33,818 nt of DNA from Acidobacteriaceae bacterium. GTDB taxonomy: Bacteria; Acidobacteriota; Terriglobia; Terriglobales; Acidobacteriaceae. Position 1 is the stretch's first letter, and each line of letters opens with the position of its first letter. Under the pieces are notes generated by a model. It was not told where the DNA came from and made no database searches. It worked only from the letters and a program-made list of their open reading frames with translations. The position numbers were made by a program, and so were the translations under genes. Positions 1 through 7,553 of the stretch are shown in pieces. Location of the stretch: the NCBI GenBank assembly GCA_030037705.1, contig JASHQE010000082.1, positions 1 to 33,818 on the forward strand, given 5' to 3'.

Positions 1-455
1 AACTGGTGCAGCTCGCCGCTGTCACCCAGCGCGTAGCGGCCGCGGTAGCCCATCTCCAGGCAGAGACAATGCACTTCGAGCGCGTCGGCCACTTCGGCGG
101 AGTCCTGCTGGCTCAGGAGGGAGCGTAGATTCGTGAAGACCATCTCGCCGGCGAGATGGCCGCCGAAGAGCTCTTCCTGCAGCGGGCGGCGGGCCCAGTC
201 AGCGAAGACCGGGCTTTGGAGATTGAGCGCGCTCTCATCAAGAAAGCCGACTACGGCGAAGACGCACATCTGCACGGTTTCGCTTGAGTAGCCGAGGGCG
301 CGCGCCTCCTGCATGGCTGATTGCAGCGAGCGACGCATCTGGGCACGAAAACTTTCCGAGTCCTGCACCTGCTGGCGCTGGAAGCGCACGCGCACGATGG
401 CGGTGAGCGCCTCCTGAAAGCAGAGGGCAAGCGAGTTCACGCGGGGAGTGGACAT
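1..455 (-). CDS. tssL: TssL/DotU-family T6SS membrane-complex protein, partial
   Basis: This is the first 151 or so residues of a DotU/IcmH-type protein, read on the minus strand and cut by the left edge of the window. TssL sits in the inner membrane with TssM and links the membrane complex to the baseplate. I translated it directly: a start ATG at 455-453 abuts the TAA stop of tssK1, giving a TAAATG junction, so the two genes are almost certainly co-transcribed. Visible family hallmarks are the FLDES motif near residue 70, the WARRPLQEELFGGHLAGE stretch around residues 84-101, and the LEVHCLCLEMGYRGRYAL segment near residues 125-142. The C-terminal transmembrane helix typical of DotU proteins, and any OmpA-like extension, lie outside the window. 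Family assignment is secure; length and anchor cannot be seen. Confidence 0.9.
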   Translation of the reverse strand, partial: MSTPRVNSLALCFQEALTAIVRVRFQRQQVQDSESFRAQMRRSLQSAMQEARALGYSSETVQMCVFAVVGFLDESALNLQSPVFADWARRPLQEELFGGHLAGEMVFTNLRSLLSQQDSAEVADALEVHCLCLEMGYRGRYALGDSGELHQ

Positions 456-1811
456 TTACGTTGTCTCCACGATCACGGTGAGTTCGAATTCAGGCTGGGC
501 GATTTCGCCGGGGATGTAGATGCCGACCTGGCGCGTCTGCAGAATGTGTTCCCAGCAGGGCCCGGTGGTGTCGACGGCGAAGTATTGCATGTCGGCCTCG
601 GCGCGCAGAGCGCTGGGCGGAACGGGCAGATGCGTGAGCGTCATGCCGGGCAGCGCGCGTTTGACCAGCTCGGGCACGAACTTCGAAGAGCAGACCTTGA
701 CCAGACGCGGCGTGAGCTTGAGCAGGTCCGACTCGCCGATGGAGGAGGAGCGAATGCCGAGAACCCAACGCGAGCGGCGCAGGCAGCGCTCGTCGTGCAC
801 CTCGGCGGCGTGCATGTATGGCTCGGTGGGATGAAAGTCGAGCGTAACCGTGTTCGACGGCACGACAATTTCGAGATGTTTGCGTATGTGCGCGTCGAGA
901 GCGCGGAAGGCCGGCCCGGGATCGCGATGGTTGTACGCAGGAAGCGTGCGCGGGTCGGAGTCGACAGCGAAGGTGCAGAGCGCGCCGGCCAGACGTGAGA
1001 TCTCGATGAAGACATCTTCGGGATGTGCGTGGCGCATGGCGGTAAGATGCTGCAGCGGCGGAATGGCGCTTTGCAATGCATGCAGGAACCAGTAGTTAGC
1101 TACGTCGAGGGCGCTGGTGCCGGCCTCGAAACGGCCATGGCGCCGCGCGCCGCGGGAGACCGTGGCGCTTTTTTCGCCGATTGCGTCGAGCAGACGGCGG
1201 ATGAGCAGCAGCAGCGTCTCGCTGGCGCTCAGGCGCAGGCAGGGCGGAATGAAATCCTCGTCGCAGACAAGGTGGCCTCGGCCATCGCGCAACACGCGTG
1301 CGATGGGGATGGAGAGCATCTCGGATGTTAACTCGGCTTCCGTGGTGAGCGAGAGGTTTTTCTGGCCTAAATCGATCTCGCGTTCATCGATGCCATTGGT
1401 CTCATCGCGCAGCATCCGCTGCATCCGCGAGAAGCGGCTGCCGTTCGGCGAAGCAGAGAGCTCGCAGTCGAAGCCATTGTCACGGCGCGTGGGAACGGTG
1501 AGGTAGAGCGGCAGCACGGCGTCCGTCGATGGAAAGACTTCGAGCAGATTGCGCGCTGCCGGCGGCGGGTCGGAGTTGGGAACCTCGAAGACCAGGCCAT
1601 CGGGGAAAATTCCCGACGCGTGAAGCAGCACAGCGGTACCGTTACGCATGGCTTTGGGATCGAGCTCTGCGTGCAGCAGTCCCCATGGCTCACGCCACAG
1701 ACTGGCTGCGAGGAAGGCCATCGAATCTTCGAAATATCGGCTTTGCGTCTGGAAGTGATGAGGGCTGAGATACATCCCTTCGGACCAAACGACGCGCGAC
1801 AGGAATTTCAT
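456..1811 (-). CDS. tssK: T6SS baseplate protein TssK, first copy
   Basis: A 451-residue protein of the TssK (ImpJ/VasE) family, which forms trimers in the cytoplasmic T6SS baseplate and connects the TssFGE wedge to the TssL/TssM membrane complex. The N-terminal shell signature is clear: VVWSEGMYLSPHHFQTQSRYFED at residues 7-29, then SGIFPDGLVFEVP near residues 66-78. The C-terminal part has LTHLPVPPSALR and a GIYIPGEIAQPEFEL strand, as in other TssK proteins. Length matches the family (about 440-450). The gene is first in a minus-strand pair with tssL, directly adjacent. The start lies in an 11-bp tandem duplication (1805-1826) that creates a four-codon upstream reading frame. A second complete TssK is encoded at 3803-5155. 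The two are full-length homologues but clearly divergent, so this is not a recent copy. Confidence 0.95.
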   Translation of the reverse strand: MKFLSRVVWSEGMYLSPHHFQTQSRYFEDSMAFLAASLWREPWGLLHAELDPKAMRNGTAVLLHASGIFPDGLVFEVPNSDPPPAARNLLEVFPSTDAVLPLYLTVPTRRDNGFDCELSASPNGSRFSRMQRMLRDETNGIDEREIDLGQKNLSLTTEAELTSEMLSIPIARVLRDGRGHLVCDEDFIPPCLRLSASETLLLLIRRLLDAIGEKSATVSRGARRHGRFEAGTSALDVANYWFLHALQSAIPPLQHLTAMRHAHPEDVFIEISRLAGALCTFAVDSDPRTLPAYNHRDPGPAFRALDAHIRKHLEIVVPSNTVTLDFHPTEPYMHAAEVHDERCLRRSRWVLGIRSSSIGESDLLKLTPRLVKVCSSKFVPELVKRALPGMTLTHLPVPPSALRAEADMQYFAVDTTGPCWEHILQTRQVGIYIPGEIAQPEFELTVIVETT

Positions 1812-1826
1812 AGCGATTTCATAGCG
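1805..1826 (-). repeat. 11-bp perfect tandem repeat making a mini-ORF at the tssK1 start
   Basis: ATTTCATAGCG occurs twice back to back (1805-1815 and 1816-1826). On the minus strand this duplicates the start codon region of tssK1. The upstream ATG (1822-1820) opens a four-codon frame, M-K-S-L, whose TGA (1810-1808) overlaps the tssK1 ATG (1811-1809) as ATGA. A short inverted repeat, CCAAAC-C-GTTTGG, lies just upstream at 1828-1840. The sequence facts are certain; any role in translation is inference. Confidence 0.85.
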
Positions 1827-1953
1827 ACCAAACCGTTTGGCTATCGTAGCCCTATTCGCCTATGGAGCGGTTCGCAGCCAGGCGCACACGCAAAGGGGGA
1901 TCATCATTGCCGCGACAACCTGCCCTGACCTCGCTGCCATCGAGTGTGCTTGA

Positions 1954-1982
1954 ATCGTAGGATGCCCGCCCTTTACTGTCAA
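1954..1982 (-). promoter_or_regulatory. Sigma-70-like promoter for tssK1-tssL
   Basis: On the minus strand, TTGACA (1982-1977) is followed by a 17-base spacer and TACGAT (1959-1954). The -35 box is a perfect consensus match and the -10 box matches at four of six bases. Transcription would start near 1947, leaving a leader of roughly 135 bases before tssK1. The rest of the 1812-2044 intergenic region shows no further gene. Confidence 0.6.
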
Positions 1983-2044
1983 GCCAAGGCAATGTAGTCT
2001 TGGATTCCGGAACAATGCAAATTTTCTGAGCATGGTGGCCGCAC

Positions 2045-3775
2045 ATGGACCCGTTCAGGGATCGCTCCGATAATCCGCAACTCCCCCACTCGGATGACCC
2101 TCCCGGCAGTTCCCAGTCGAGCGCAACCGGGATCTTCGGGTTGCCCTCTGTTGTGCCCCCTTCGGCCGACGAAGAGGACCTGTTGGCCTCTCAGGCGAAA
2201 AAAACTCTTGACCCGCAATCCGCTCCGCCACCTGCGCCTGCGCCCAATCCTGCTCCAGTCAGTGCGGAATCTGCTCCAACGCAGCCTTCACCAACTGCCG
2301 CGTCCCAGGGCGAATTTACGCGGGTGCTGCAGGCGTTGAAAACAACGGAACCCGCGAACGCAGATCAAGGTTCGCGCGCGTCGGAGGAACTGGCGAAAGT
2401 CTTCAGCCCGGTGCCGAAGGAGAAGATTTCTGCGGCAGTCCAAACGCCTCCCGCCTTTCAGGCGGTACAGGCCGAGAAACCGGCTGAACCGGCCCCGGGA
2501 GCGTCACTCCCGCAACCCGTATCGCCTGCTCCTGATTCAGGCAGCTTTACGCAGATGTTCAAGGCGATGAGCTCGCCATTGGCATCAAGCGCACCTCAAG
2601 TGTCTACGGCAAATGCGCCTCCGGCCCCGCCCGTGCCGAGCTCTGCTGCAGCATCTACGATGAGTTCCGGACCGAATTCCGGACCTGGAGAATTTACGCG
2701 CATCTTCAGCTCGGCGGGCGCAAAACCGGCCGAACGGCCGGCATGGAATGCAACGCCGCAAACCCCGCAGCCTCCCGTGTGGACACCGATGCCGCAGGCG
2801 ACTCCACCGGCTCCCGCACTCACGCAAGGTCCGGGTGAATTCACAAAGATGTTTCAGGGGTTGCCGGATGAGGGCACGCCGAAGCAGTCGACACCGCCTC
2901 CGTTTATGCCTGCACCTGCGCCGCCCGCCGGGGCAGCGCCGAGTGCGGGACCGGGCGCGTTTACGCAGATGTTTTCGAGCTCGGCGGCAACGTCAGCTCC
3001 GCCAGCCCTGCCGTTCGAACCGCTGCGGCCGATCGTGCCGGAGCCAGCAAAAGAAAGCAGTTTTAGTTTTCCGGGTGCGCCTTTGCTTGCGGCCGATCCA
3101 GCGCTTCCCGCGCAAGGCGGGTTCACCCAACTGCTGAAGGCATTGAATCAGGAGCCTGCGAGCAAGGCGCCGGAGCCGATTCTTGCTCCGCCGCTGGTTT
3201 CAACTCCGCCCGCAGCCGGTGGCTTTACGCAACTGCTGCGCACGCTTTCCGAGCAGCCCGCTCCGGCAGTGCCTCCGCTGCCACTATCTCAGCCGGCGTC
3301 TGCGCCGCCGTTCACGCCGAATTTCGCTCAGCAGCAGCCGGTCGCAACGCCAGGTATTCCCCCTGTGCTACCACCGCAACCTGCGTCTCCTGCTGTCAGC
3401 GGCCCAGGTGAGTTTACGCGTGTCATTTCCGGATCGGCCCTGCGCGATATGCAAGCTGCGCAGGGAGCGCCGCCTGCGTCTCTGCCACCTGCTGCGCCTC
3501 CGGCCCGGCCTGCATGGACGCCGCCGCCTTTGCAGCCTCCGGCCATGCAGCCGCCTGCGATGCCGCAGGCTCCGAGACCGCCGGCTGCTGCTCCTGCTGC
3601 GCCGCAGTTCGCGCCGCCCGCCTTCGCGTTTCAGCCGCCGCAGGCGCCCGCACCACCCCCCGCTCCAGCGCCTGCCGCGATGCCGAAGTATACGATCGCG
3701 ATCCTAGCGGTGATGGGCTTCCTGATTATTGCCCTGTTGATCATTCTGGTCTTCGTGCTGATGCGCCATAAATGA
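2045..3775 (+). CDS. Proline-rich, C-terminally membrane-anchored protein with eight GxFT motifs
   Basis: A 576-residue protein I cannot assign to a named family. Most of it is low-complexity Pro/Ala/Ser sequence. Embedded in it are eight copies of a short motif of the form G-[E/S/A/G]-F-T-[R/Q/K]-hydrophobic-hydrophobic, often preceded by P or GP: at residues 89, 166, 215, 264, 304, 358, 392 and 455. Examples are GEFTRVLQAL, GSFTQMFKAM, GEFTKMFQGL and GGFTQLLRTL. The only long hydrophobic stretch is at the very C-terminus (about residues 552-573, TIAILAVMGFLIIALLIILV), ending in MRHK, and there is no N-terminal signal peptide. This predicts a tail-anchored protein with a long disordered cytoplasmic arm. 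It lies between two tssK genes, transcribed away from tssK1 and toward tssK2. A T6SS scaffolding, recruitment or phosphorylation-target role is inference only. The conserved coding frame and ordered motifs argue against a spurious frame. Confidence 0.85.
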   Translation: MDPFRDRSDNPQLPHSDDPPGSSQSSATGIFGLPSVVPPSADEEDLLASQAKKTLDPQSAPPPAPAPNPAPVSAESAPTQPSPTAASQGEFTRVLQALKTTEPANADQGSRASEELAKVFSPVPKEKISAAVQTPPAFQAVQAEKPAEPAPGASLPQPVSPAPDSGSFTQMFKAMSSPLASSAPQVSTANAPPAPPVPSSAAASTMSSGPNSGPGEFTRIFSSAGAKPAERPAWNATPQTPQPPVWTPMPQATPPAPALTQGPGEFTKMFQGLPDEGTPKQSTPPPFMPAPAPPAGAAPSAGPGAFTQMFSSSAATSAPPALPFEPLRPIVPEPAKESSFSFPGAPLLAADPALPAQGGFTQLLKALNQEPASKAPEPILAPPLVSTPPAAGGFTQLLRTLSEQPAPAVPPLPLSQPASAPPFTPNFAQQQPVATPGIPPVLPPQPASPAVSGPGEFTRVISGSALRDMQAAQGAPPASLPPAAPPARPAWTPPPLQPPAMQPPAMPQAPRPPAAAPAAPQFAPPAFAFQPPQAPAPPPAPAPAAMPKYTIAILAVMGFLIIALLIILVFVLMRHK

Positions 3776-3786
3776 CGCCCAACAAT

Positions 3787-3814
3787 CTTTACGAATTGGC
3801 CTTTACGAATTGGC
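3787..3814. repeat. 14-bp perfect tandem duplication over the tssK2 stop codon
   Basis: CTTTACGAATTGGC occurs at 3787-3800 and again at 3801-3814. On the minus strand each copy encodes the final Asn-Ser-stop of tssK2, so the stop region is duplicated without changing the protein. It lies in the 27-bp gap between the convergent ends of the proline-rich gene and tssK2. Confidence 0.9.
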
Positions 3815-5155
3815 GAAGAGAAAGATCAGTTCCATCTCGGGATTGGGGATTTCCTGCGGTGCGTAGACGGCGAAGTTGCGCGAGCGTACAACCGACTCCC
3901 ATACAGGGCCGGTGCGATCCAAACTAAAGTATTGATACCTAAGTTTCACCGGGATGGCTCTTGGCGGCACGGGCACATGCGTAAGTTTGACTCCGGGCAG
4001 CGCCTGGCGGATGAGCTGCTCGATATGCGTCGCCGAGCAAATTTTGGTGAGGGCCGGCGTGCGCGCGATCAGGTCGGCTTCTTTCAGATCGGAAGAGATG
4101 GCGAGATAGGCCCGCGAGTTCTCGAAGTAGCTGTCCTTATCGATGGCCGTCGCGTAGATAGAATCGCGCAGCGGCTTGAGGGGCAGCGCCACAAAGTTAC
4201 TGGGAACCACGGTGTCGAGCAGCTCGGCGATAGCCGCGTCCAATGCGAGGAAGCAGGGGCCGGGCCGCTCGTGTTCGTAGCGGGGCAGGTCGCGTGATTC
4301 AAATTTCGATGAAAACGTGGTGAGGGCCCCGGCGAGCGAAAGCATGTGCAGGAACATCGATTCGGGATGCACCTGCGCCGCGTCCAGCATGTGCCGCGCA
4401 ACTGGAAGATGGACGTTGATGGTGTAAAGAAGCCAGAAGTTGGCGATGTCGGATGCGCTGAAATCGGCGAGAGATTGATTGCGCTGGCGGCGTGATCCGG
4501 CGAGCTGACTGCTACGCGCGACCAGCGTCTCAATCTGACCGCGCAAAATCCCGGTGAGCAGTTCATTGGCCTTGACGTTCAGCAGCGGCGGCGCGAACTT
4601 GGGGGCGTGCCGGTAACTGCCGGCCTCGGTCTTTTCAATCTGGGCGAGAGGGAGCACCACGGCTCCTTCGAGGTTCTCGTTTTCGGCAAGAATCTGCAGG
4701 TTCTTGCGGGCCAGCGAGACGGGCTTCTCCACGCCGGAGCTGTTTTCGTCGCGCAGCATCTGCAGCTCGGAGTAGAAGCGCGTGCTGGCGCCGCCGCGCT
4801 GCAGGGCGATGTTGATGCCGCCTGGGCGGTCCTGCGGAACAGCGAGGAAAAAGGCGCAGGAGCTTCGGCCATCGGAGAAGATTTCATCGAGCGTGCGCGA
4901 GGCGGGCGGTACATCGGACGAAGGCAGATCGAGCATCAGGCCATCGGGAAAGATTCCCGAGGCTTCGGTTACATGGAGGCGCCCCTGGCTCAGGCTGGCG
5001 GCGTCGATTTGCAGCTTCGCGAATCCCCAGTTGCGGAAGGAAAGCGCGCCGGCGAGGAAGCGAAGCGTGTCCTCAAAAAAGCGGTCCTGGGCCTGCAGAT
5101 GCTGTGGGGATAGAAACACGCCCTTGGACCAGACCACCGGCTGCAACTGTCGCAT
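3803..5155 (-). CDS. tssK: T6SS baseplate protein TssK, second copy
   Basis: A 450-residue second TssK-family protein. It aligns with the first copy over its whole length: VVWSKGVFLSPQHLQAQDRFFED at the N-terminus, SGIFPDGLMLDLPSSDVPPA, LQMLRDENSSGVEK, then ALPGVKLTHVPVPPRAIP and TGPVWESVVRSRNFAVYAPQEIPNPEMEL at the C-terminus. The many substitutions mean an old duplication or separate acquisition. It stands alone on the minus strand, divergent from tssB, with its own strong ribosome-binding site (AGGAG about ten bases before the ATG). Both copies look intact, with no truncation or missing block. Whether they form mixed trimers, or serve distinct contacts (TssFGE versus TssL/TssM), cannot be told from sequence. 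Confidence 0.94.
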   Translation of the reverse strand: MRQLQPVVWSKGVFLSPQHLQAQDRFFEDTLRFLAGALSFRNWGFAKLQIDAASLSQGRLHVTEASGIFPDGLMLDLPSSDVPPASRTLDEIFSDGRSSCAFFLAVPQDRPGGINIALQRGGASTRFYSELQMLRDENSSGVEKPVSLARKNLQILAENENLEGAVVLPLAQIEKTEAGSYRHAPKFAPPLLNVKANELLTGILRGQIETLVARSSQLAGSRRQRNQSLADFSASDIANFWLLYTINVHLPVARHMLDAAQVHPESMFLHMLSLAGALTTFSSKFESRDLPRYEHERPGPCFLALDAAIAELLDTVVPSNFVALPLKPLRDSIYATAIDKDSYFENSRAYLAISSDLKEADLIARTPALTKICSATHIEQLIRQALPGVKLTHVPVPPRAIPVKLRYQYFSLDRTGPVWESVVRSRNFAVYAPQEIPNPEMELIFLFANS

Positions 5156-5181
5156 CTTTTGTGTCTCCTGTCCGGGAAACG

Positions 5182-5187
5182 AGTATA
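5182..5187 (-). promoter_or_regulatory. Possible -10 element for tssK2
   Basis: TATACT on the minus strand (five of six consensus matches) lies about 27 bases before the tssK2 ATG. I find no convincing -35 box at the right distance, so it is weakly supported. Confidence 0.3.
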
Positions 5188-5263
5188 CACTGACTGCTTC
5201 TCAGACAGATCGATGAAACGCTCCGCGAGTAATCAACACTAGCTCCATAAGCCGCTTTTTGAC

Positions 5264-5292
5264 TTGACACCGGTACCGTCTCATTCAATAAT
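5264..5292 (+). promoter_or_regulatory. Sigma-70-like promoter for the main T6SS operon
   Basis: TTGACA (5264-5269), a 17-base spacer, and AATAAT (5287-5292): a perfect -35 and a five-of-six -10. Transcription would start near 5299, giving a leader of about 175 bases before tssB. The leader holds a short palindrome, CCCAG-T-CTGGG (5381-5391), and ends with AGGGG about eight bases before the tssB ATG at 5474. I see no gene in 5156-5473. Confidence 0.65.
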
Positions 5293-5473
5293 CAACTCGC
5301 TCCCGATATTGGACGCTCGGACTTCCCGACATCTACGGTCCTTGCGTCATTGCGAACCAAGGAAATTCAGCGGAACAAGCCCCAGTCTGGGATTCGCCTT
5401 AGATCATGCGGCGACCAAGCAACGAGAATGCCGCGCTGCTTCAACGCGGAAGGGGCCTTGAGGGGATAAATGT

Positions 5474-5992
5474 ATGGCCAAAGAAAGCACTCAGCACAAA
5501 CTCGATCGCGTCCGCTCGCCGCGCGTGCACATCACCTATGACGTCGAGGTCGGCGATGCAATCGAGATGAAAGAACTGCCTTTTGTGATGGGCGTTCTTG
5601 GAGATCTGACCGGGCAGCCCGAGCAGCCTCTCGCGGCCCTTAAGGATCGCAAATTTGTCGAAATCAACCCCGACAACTTCGACACGGTGCTCAAGGGCAT
5701 GCAGCCTCATTTGGCGTATTCGGTTGCGAACAAGCTGAGCGACGATCCGAATGCCGGACAGATCAGCGTCAATCTCAAATTCGAAAGCCTGGATGATTTC
5801 TCGCCCGAGAATGTCGCCAAGCAGGTCGGGCCGCTCAAGGAGCTGCTGGATCTGCGCACGCGCCTGTCAGACCTCCGCGGGAGTCTGCAAGGCAATGACA
5901 AGCTCGACGAGGCCTTGTTCGAGGCGGTTTCAAATACGGAAACGCGCGACAAGCTGAAGGCAGAGCTCGGCAAAAGCGGAGGTGCTGAATGA
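5474..5992 (+). CDS. tssB: T6SS contractile sheath small subunit TssB
   Basis: A 172-residue TssB (VipA/IglA) protein. With TssC it builds the cytoplasmic contractile sheath that drives the Hcp tube outward. The family hallmarks are present: SPRVHITYDVEVGDAIEMKELPFVMGVLGDLTG near residues 14-48, KFVEINPDNFD near 60-71, and the coiled C-terminal half with LKFESLDDFSPENV and LRTRLSDLRGSL. Length is normal. The ATG at 5474 has AGGGG upstream at good spacing; another ATG at 5470 is out of frame. The stop overlaps the tssC start by four bases (ATGA), so translation is probably coupled to give matched amounts of the two sheath subunits. Confidence 0.97.
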   Translation: MAKESTQHKLDRVRSPRVHITYDVEVGDAIEMKELPFVMGVLGDLTGQPEQPLAALKDRKFVEINPDNFDTVLKGMQPHLAYSVANKLSDDPNAGQISVNLKFESLDDFSPENVAKQVGPLKELLDLRTRLSDLRGSLQGNDKLDEALFEAVSNTETRDKLKAELGKSGGAE

Positions 5993-7476
5993 GTGCACAA
6001 GAGGCGGCAGCGGCTGGAGCATCAGCGACAACTCAGGAAGAACAGAGCCTGCTCGAACAGATCGTGGCCCAAGGGCGATTCAACCGCGATGCGGCATCGC
6101 TCGAGCGCGGCCGCGACATGGTGAAAGAGTTTGTGAGCCAGGTGCTCGAGGGCCACATGACCCTGACGCGCGACGCGGAGGCCAGCATCCAGGCCCGCAT
6201 CGCGCAGATCGACCGGTTGATCTCCATTCAGTTGAACGAGGTTCTTCATTATCCGGCCTTCCAGAAGCTGGAAGCGACATGGCGCGGCATCAAGTATCTG
6301 ATCGACCAGTCGGAAACCAACGACATGCTCAAGATCAAAGTACTGAACGCCAGCAAGCGCGAACTGCTCAGGGATCTTCAGCGCGCGCCGGAGTTCGATC
6401 AGAGCGCGTTATTCAAGAAGGTGTACGAGGAAGAGTTCGGCATCTTTGGTGGAGCACCGTTCGCCGCATTGCTGGGCGATTACGAGTTTGGCCGCGGCCC
6501 CGAGGACATCGAGTGCCTGGAGCGCATCTCCCAGGTTGCCTCAGCAGCGCACGCACCATTCATCTCTGCGGCGAATTCCGAGCTGCTGAACCTGAGCAGC
6601 TATACGCAACTGGGCGCGCCGCGCGACATCGGCAAGATCTTCGACTCGACTGAATACGCGAAGTGGAAGAGCTTCCGCCAGTCGGATGACTCACGCTATG
6701 TGGCGCTTACGCTGCCGCACATCTTGATGCGCCTGCCTTATGGCAAGGACACCAAGCAGATTGAGGCCTTCGATTATGAAGAAGCGGTGGATGGCAGCGA
6801 TCACTCCAAGTACCTGTGGGGCAACGCGGCTTATGGGCTGGCGGCGCGACTGACGAACTCGTTTTCGAAGTACGGATGGTGCGCTTCGATTCGCGGCGTG
6901 GAAGGCGGCGGCCTTGTAGAGGGACTGCCGGCGCACACTTTCCGCACGGACGAGGGCGACGTGGCCCTCAAATGCCCCACCGAAGTGGCGATCACCGACC
7001 GTCGCGAGAAGGAGTTGGCAGATCAGGGCCTGGTGCCACTGGTGCACTGCAAAGGGACCGATTACGCGGCCTTCTTTAGCGTGCAGACGGCGAACAAGCC
7101 CAAGCTCTACGATAAGGAAGCGGCAAACGCGAATGCGCGCCTGTCGGCGCAGCTGCCTTACATTCTGGCGATGTCGCGTTTTGCGCATTATTTAAAGGCG
7201 ATGATGCGTGATAAGATCGGCAGCTTCATGAGCCGTCAGGACTGCGAAAAGTTCCTGAACCAATGGATCAGCAATTACGTCGTCTCCGATGACAATGCGT
7301 CACAGGCGGCTAAGGCGAGCCATCCTTTACGAGAAGCGGTGATTCAGGTTTCCGAGATCCCCGGCAAGCCTGGCGCTTATCGTGCAGTTGCATTTCTGAA
7401 GCCGCATTTCCAACTCGACGAGCTCTCTGTTTCGCTTCGTCTGGTGGCCGACCTGCCTGCATCGGCGCGGAAATAA
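5989..7476 (+). CDS. tssC: T6SS contractile sheath large subunit TssC
   Basis: A 495-residue TssC (VipB/IglB) protein, partner of TssB in the sheath. The core signatures are clear: WRGIKYLIDQSETNDMLKIKVLNASK near residues 97-122, GAPFAALLGDYEFG, the LTLPHILMRLPYG motif, the WGNAAYGLAARLT segment, and the C-terminal MMRDKIGSFMSRQDCEKFLNQWISNYV block followed by the terminal beta strands. Residues 21-31 (LLEQIVAQGRF) resemble the N-terminal helix through which ClpV recognises the TssC/VipB subunit in other systems. That fits the presence of clpV in the same operon, but the equivalence is inferred from similarity. Overlaps tssB by four bases. Confidence 0.97.
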   Translation: MSAQEAAAAGASATTQEEQSLLEQIVAQGRFNRDAASLERGRDMVKEFVSQVLEGHMTLTRDAEASIQARIAQIDRLISIQLNEVLHYPAFQKLEATWRGIKYLIDQSETNDMLKIKVLNASKRELLRDLQRAPEFDQSALFKKVYEEEFGIFGGAPFAALLGDYEFGRGPEDIECLERISQVASAAHAPFISAANSELLNLSSYTQLGAPRDIGKIFDSTEYAKWKSFRQSDDSRYVALTLPHILMRLPYGKDTKQIEAFDYEEAVDGSDHSKYLWGNAAYGLAARLTNSFSKYGWCASIRGVEGGGLVEGLPAHTFRTDEGDVALKCPTEVAITDRREKELADQGLVPLVHCKGTDYAAFFSVQTANKPKLYDKEAANANARLSAQLPYILAMSRFAHYLKAMMRDKIGSFMSRQDCEKFLNQWISNYVVSDDNASQAAKASHPLREAVIQVSEIPGKPGAYRAVAFLKPHFQLDELSVSLRLVADLPASARK

Positions 7477-7553
7477 TAGCGGAAAAACTGTTGAGCTGGC
7501 GCAAGCAGATACGGCAGGCAATGAACGCACTGGCCGGTTGAGAGGAGCAAACG

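Noticed and set aside
321-998. Plus-strand open frame of 225 codons opposite tssL and tssK1
   Set aside because: It runs antisense to two well-supported T6SS genes and its translation resembles no family; high GC makes such shadow frames common.
2045-3775. The proline-rich gene as a spurious high-GC frame
   Set aside because: Eight ordered copies of a motif and a well-formed C-terminal membrane helix in one frame would not arise by chance.
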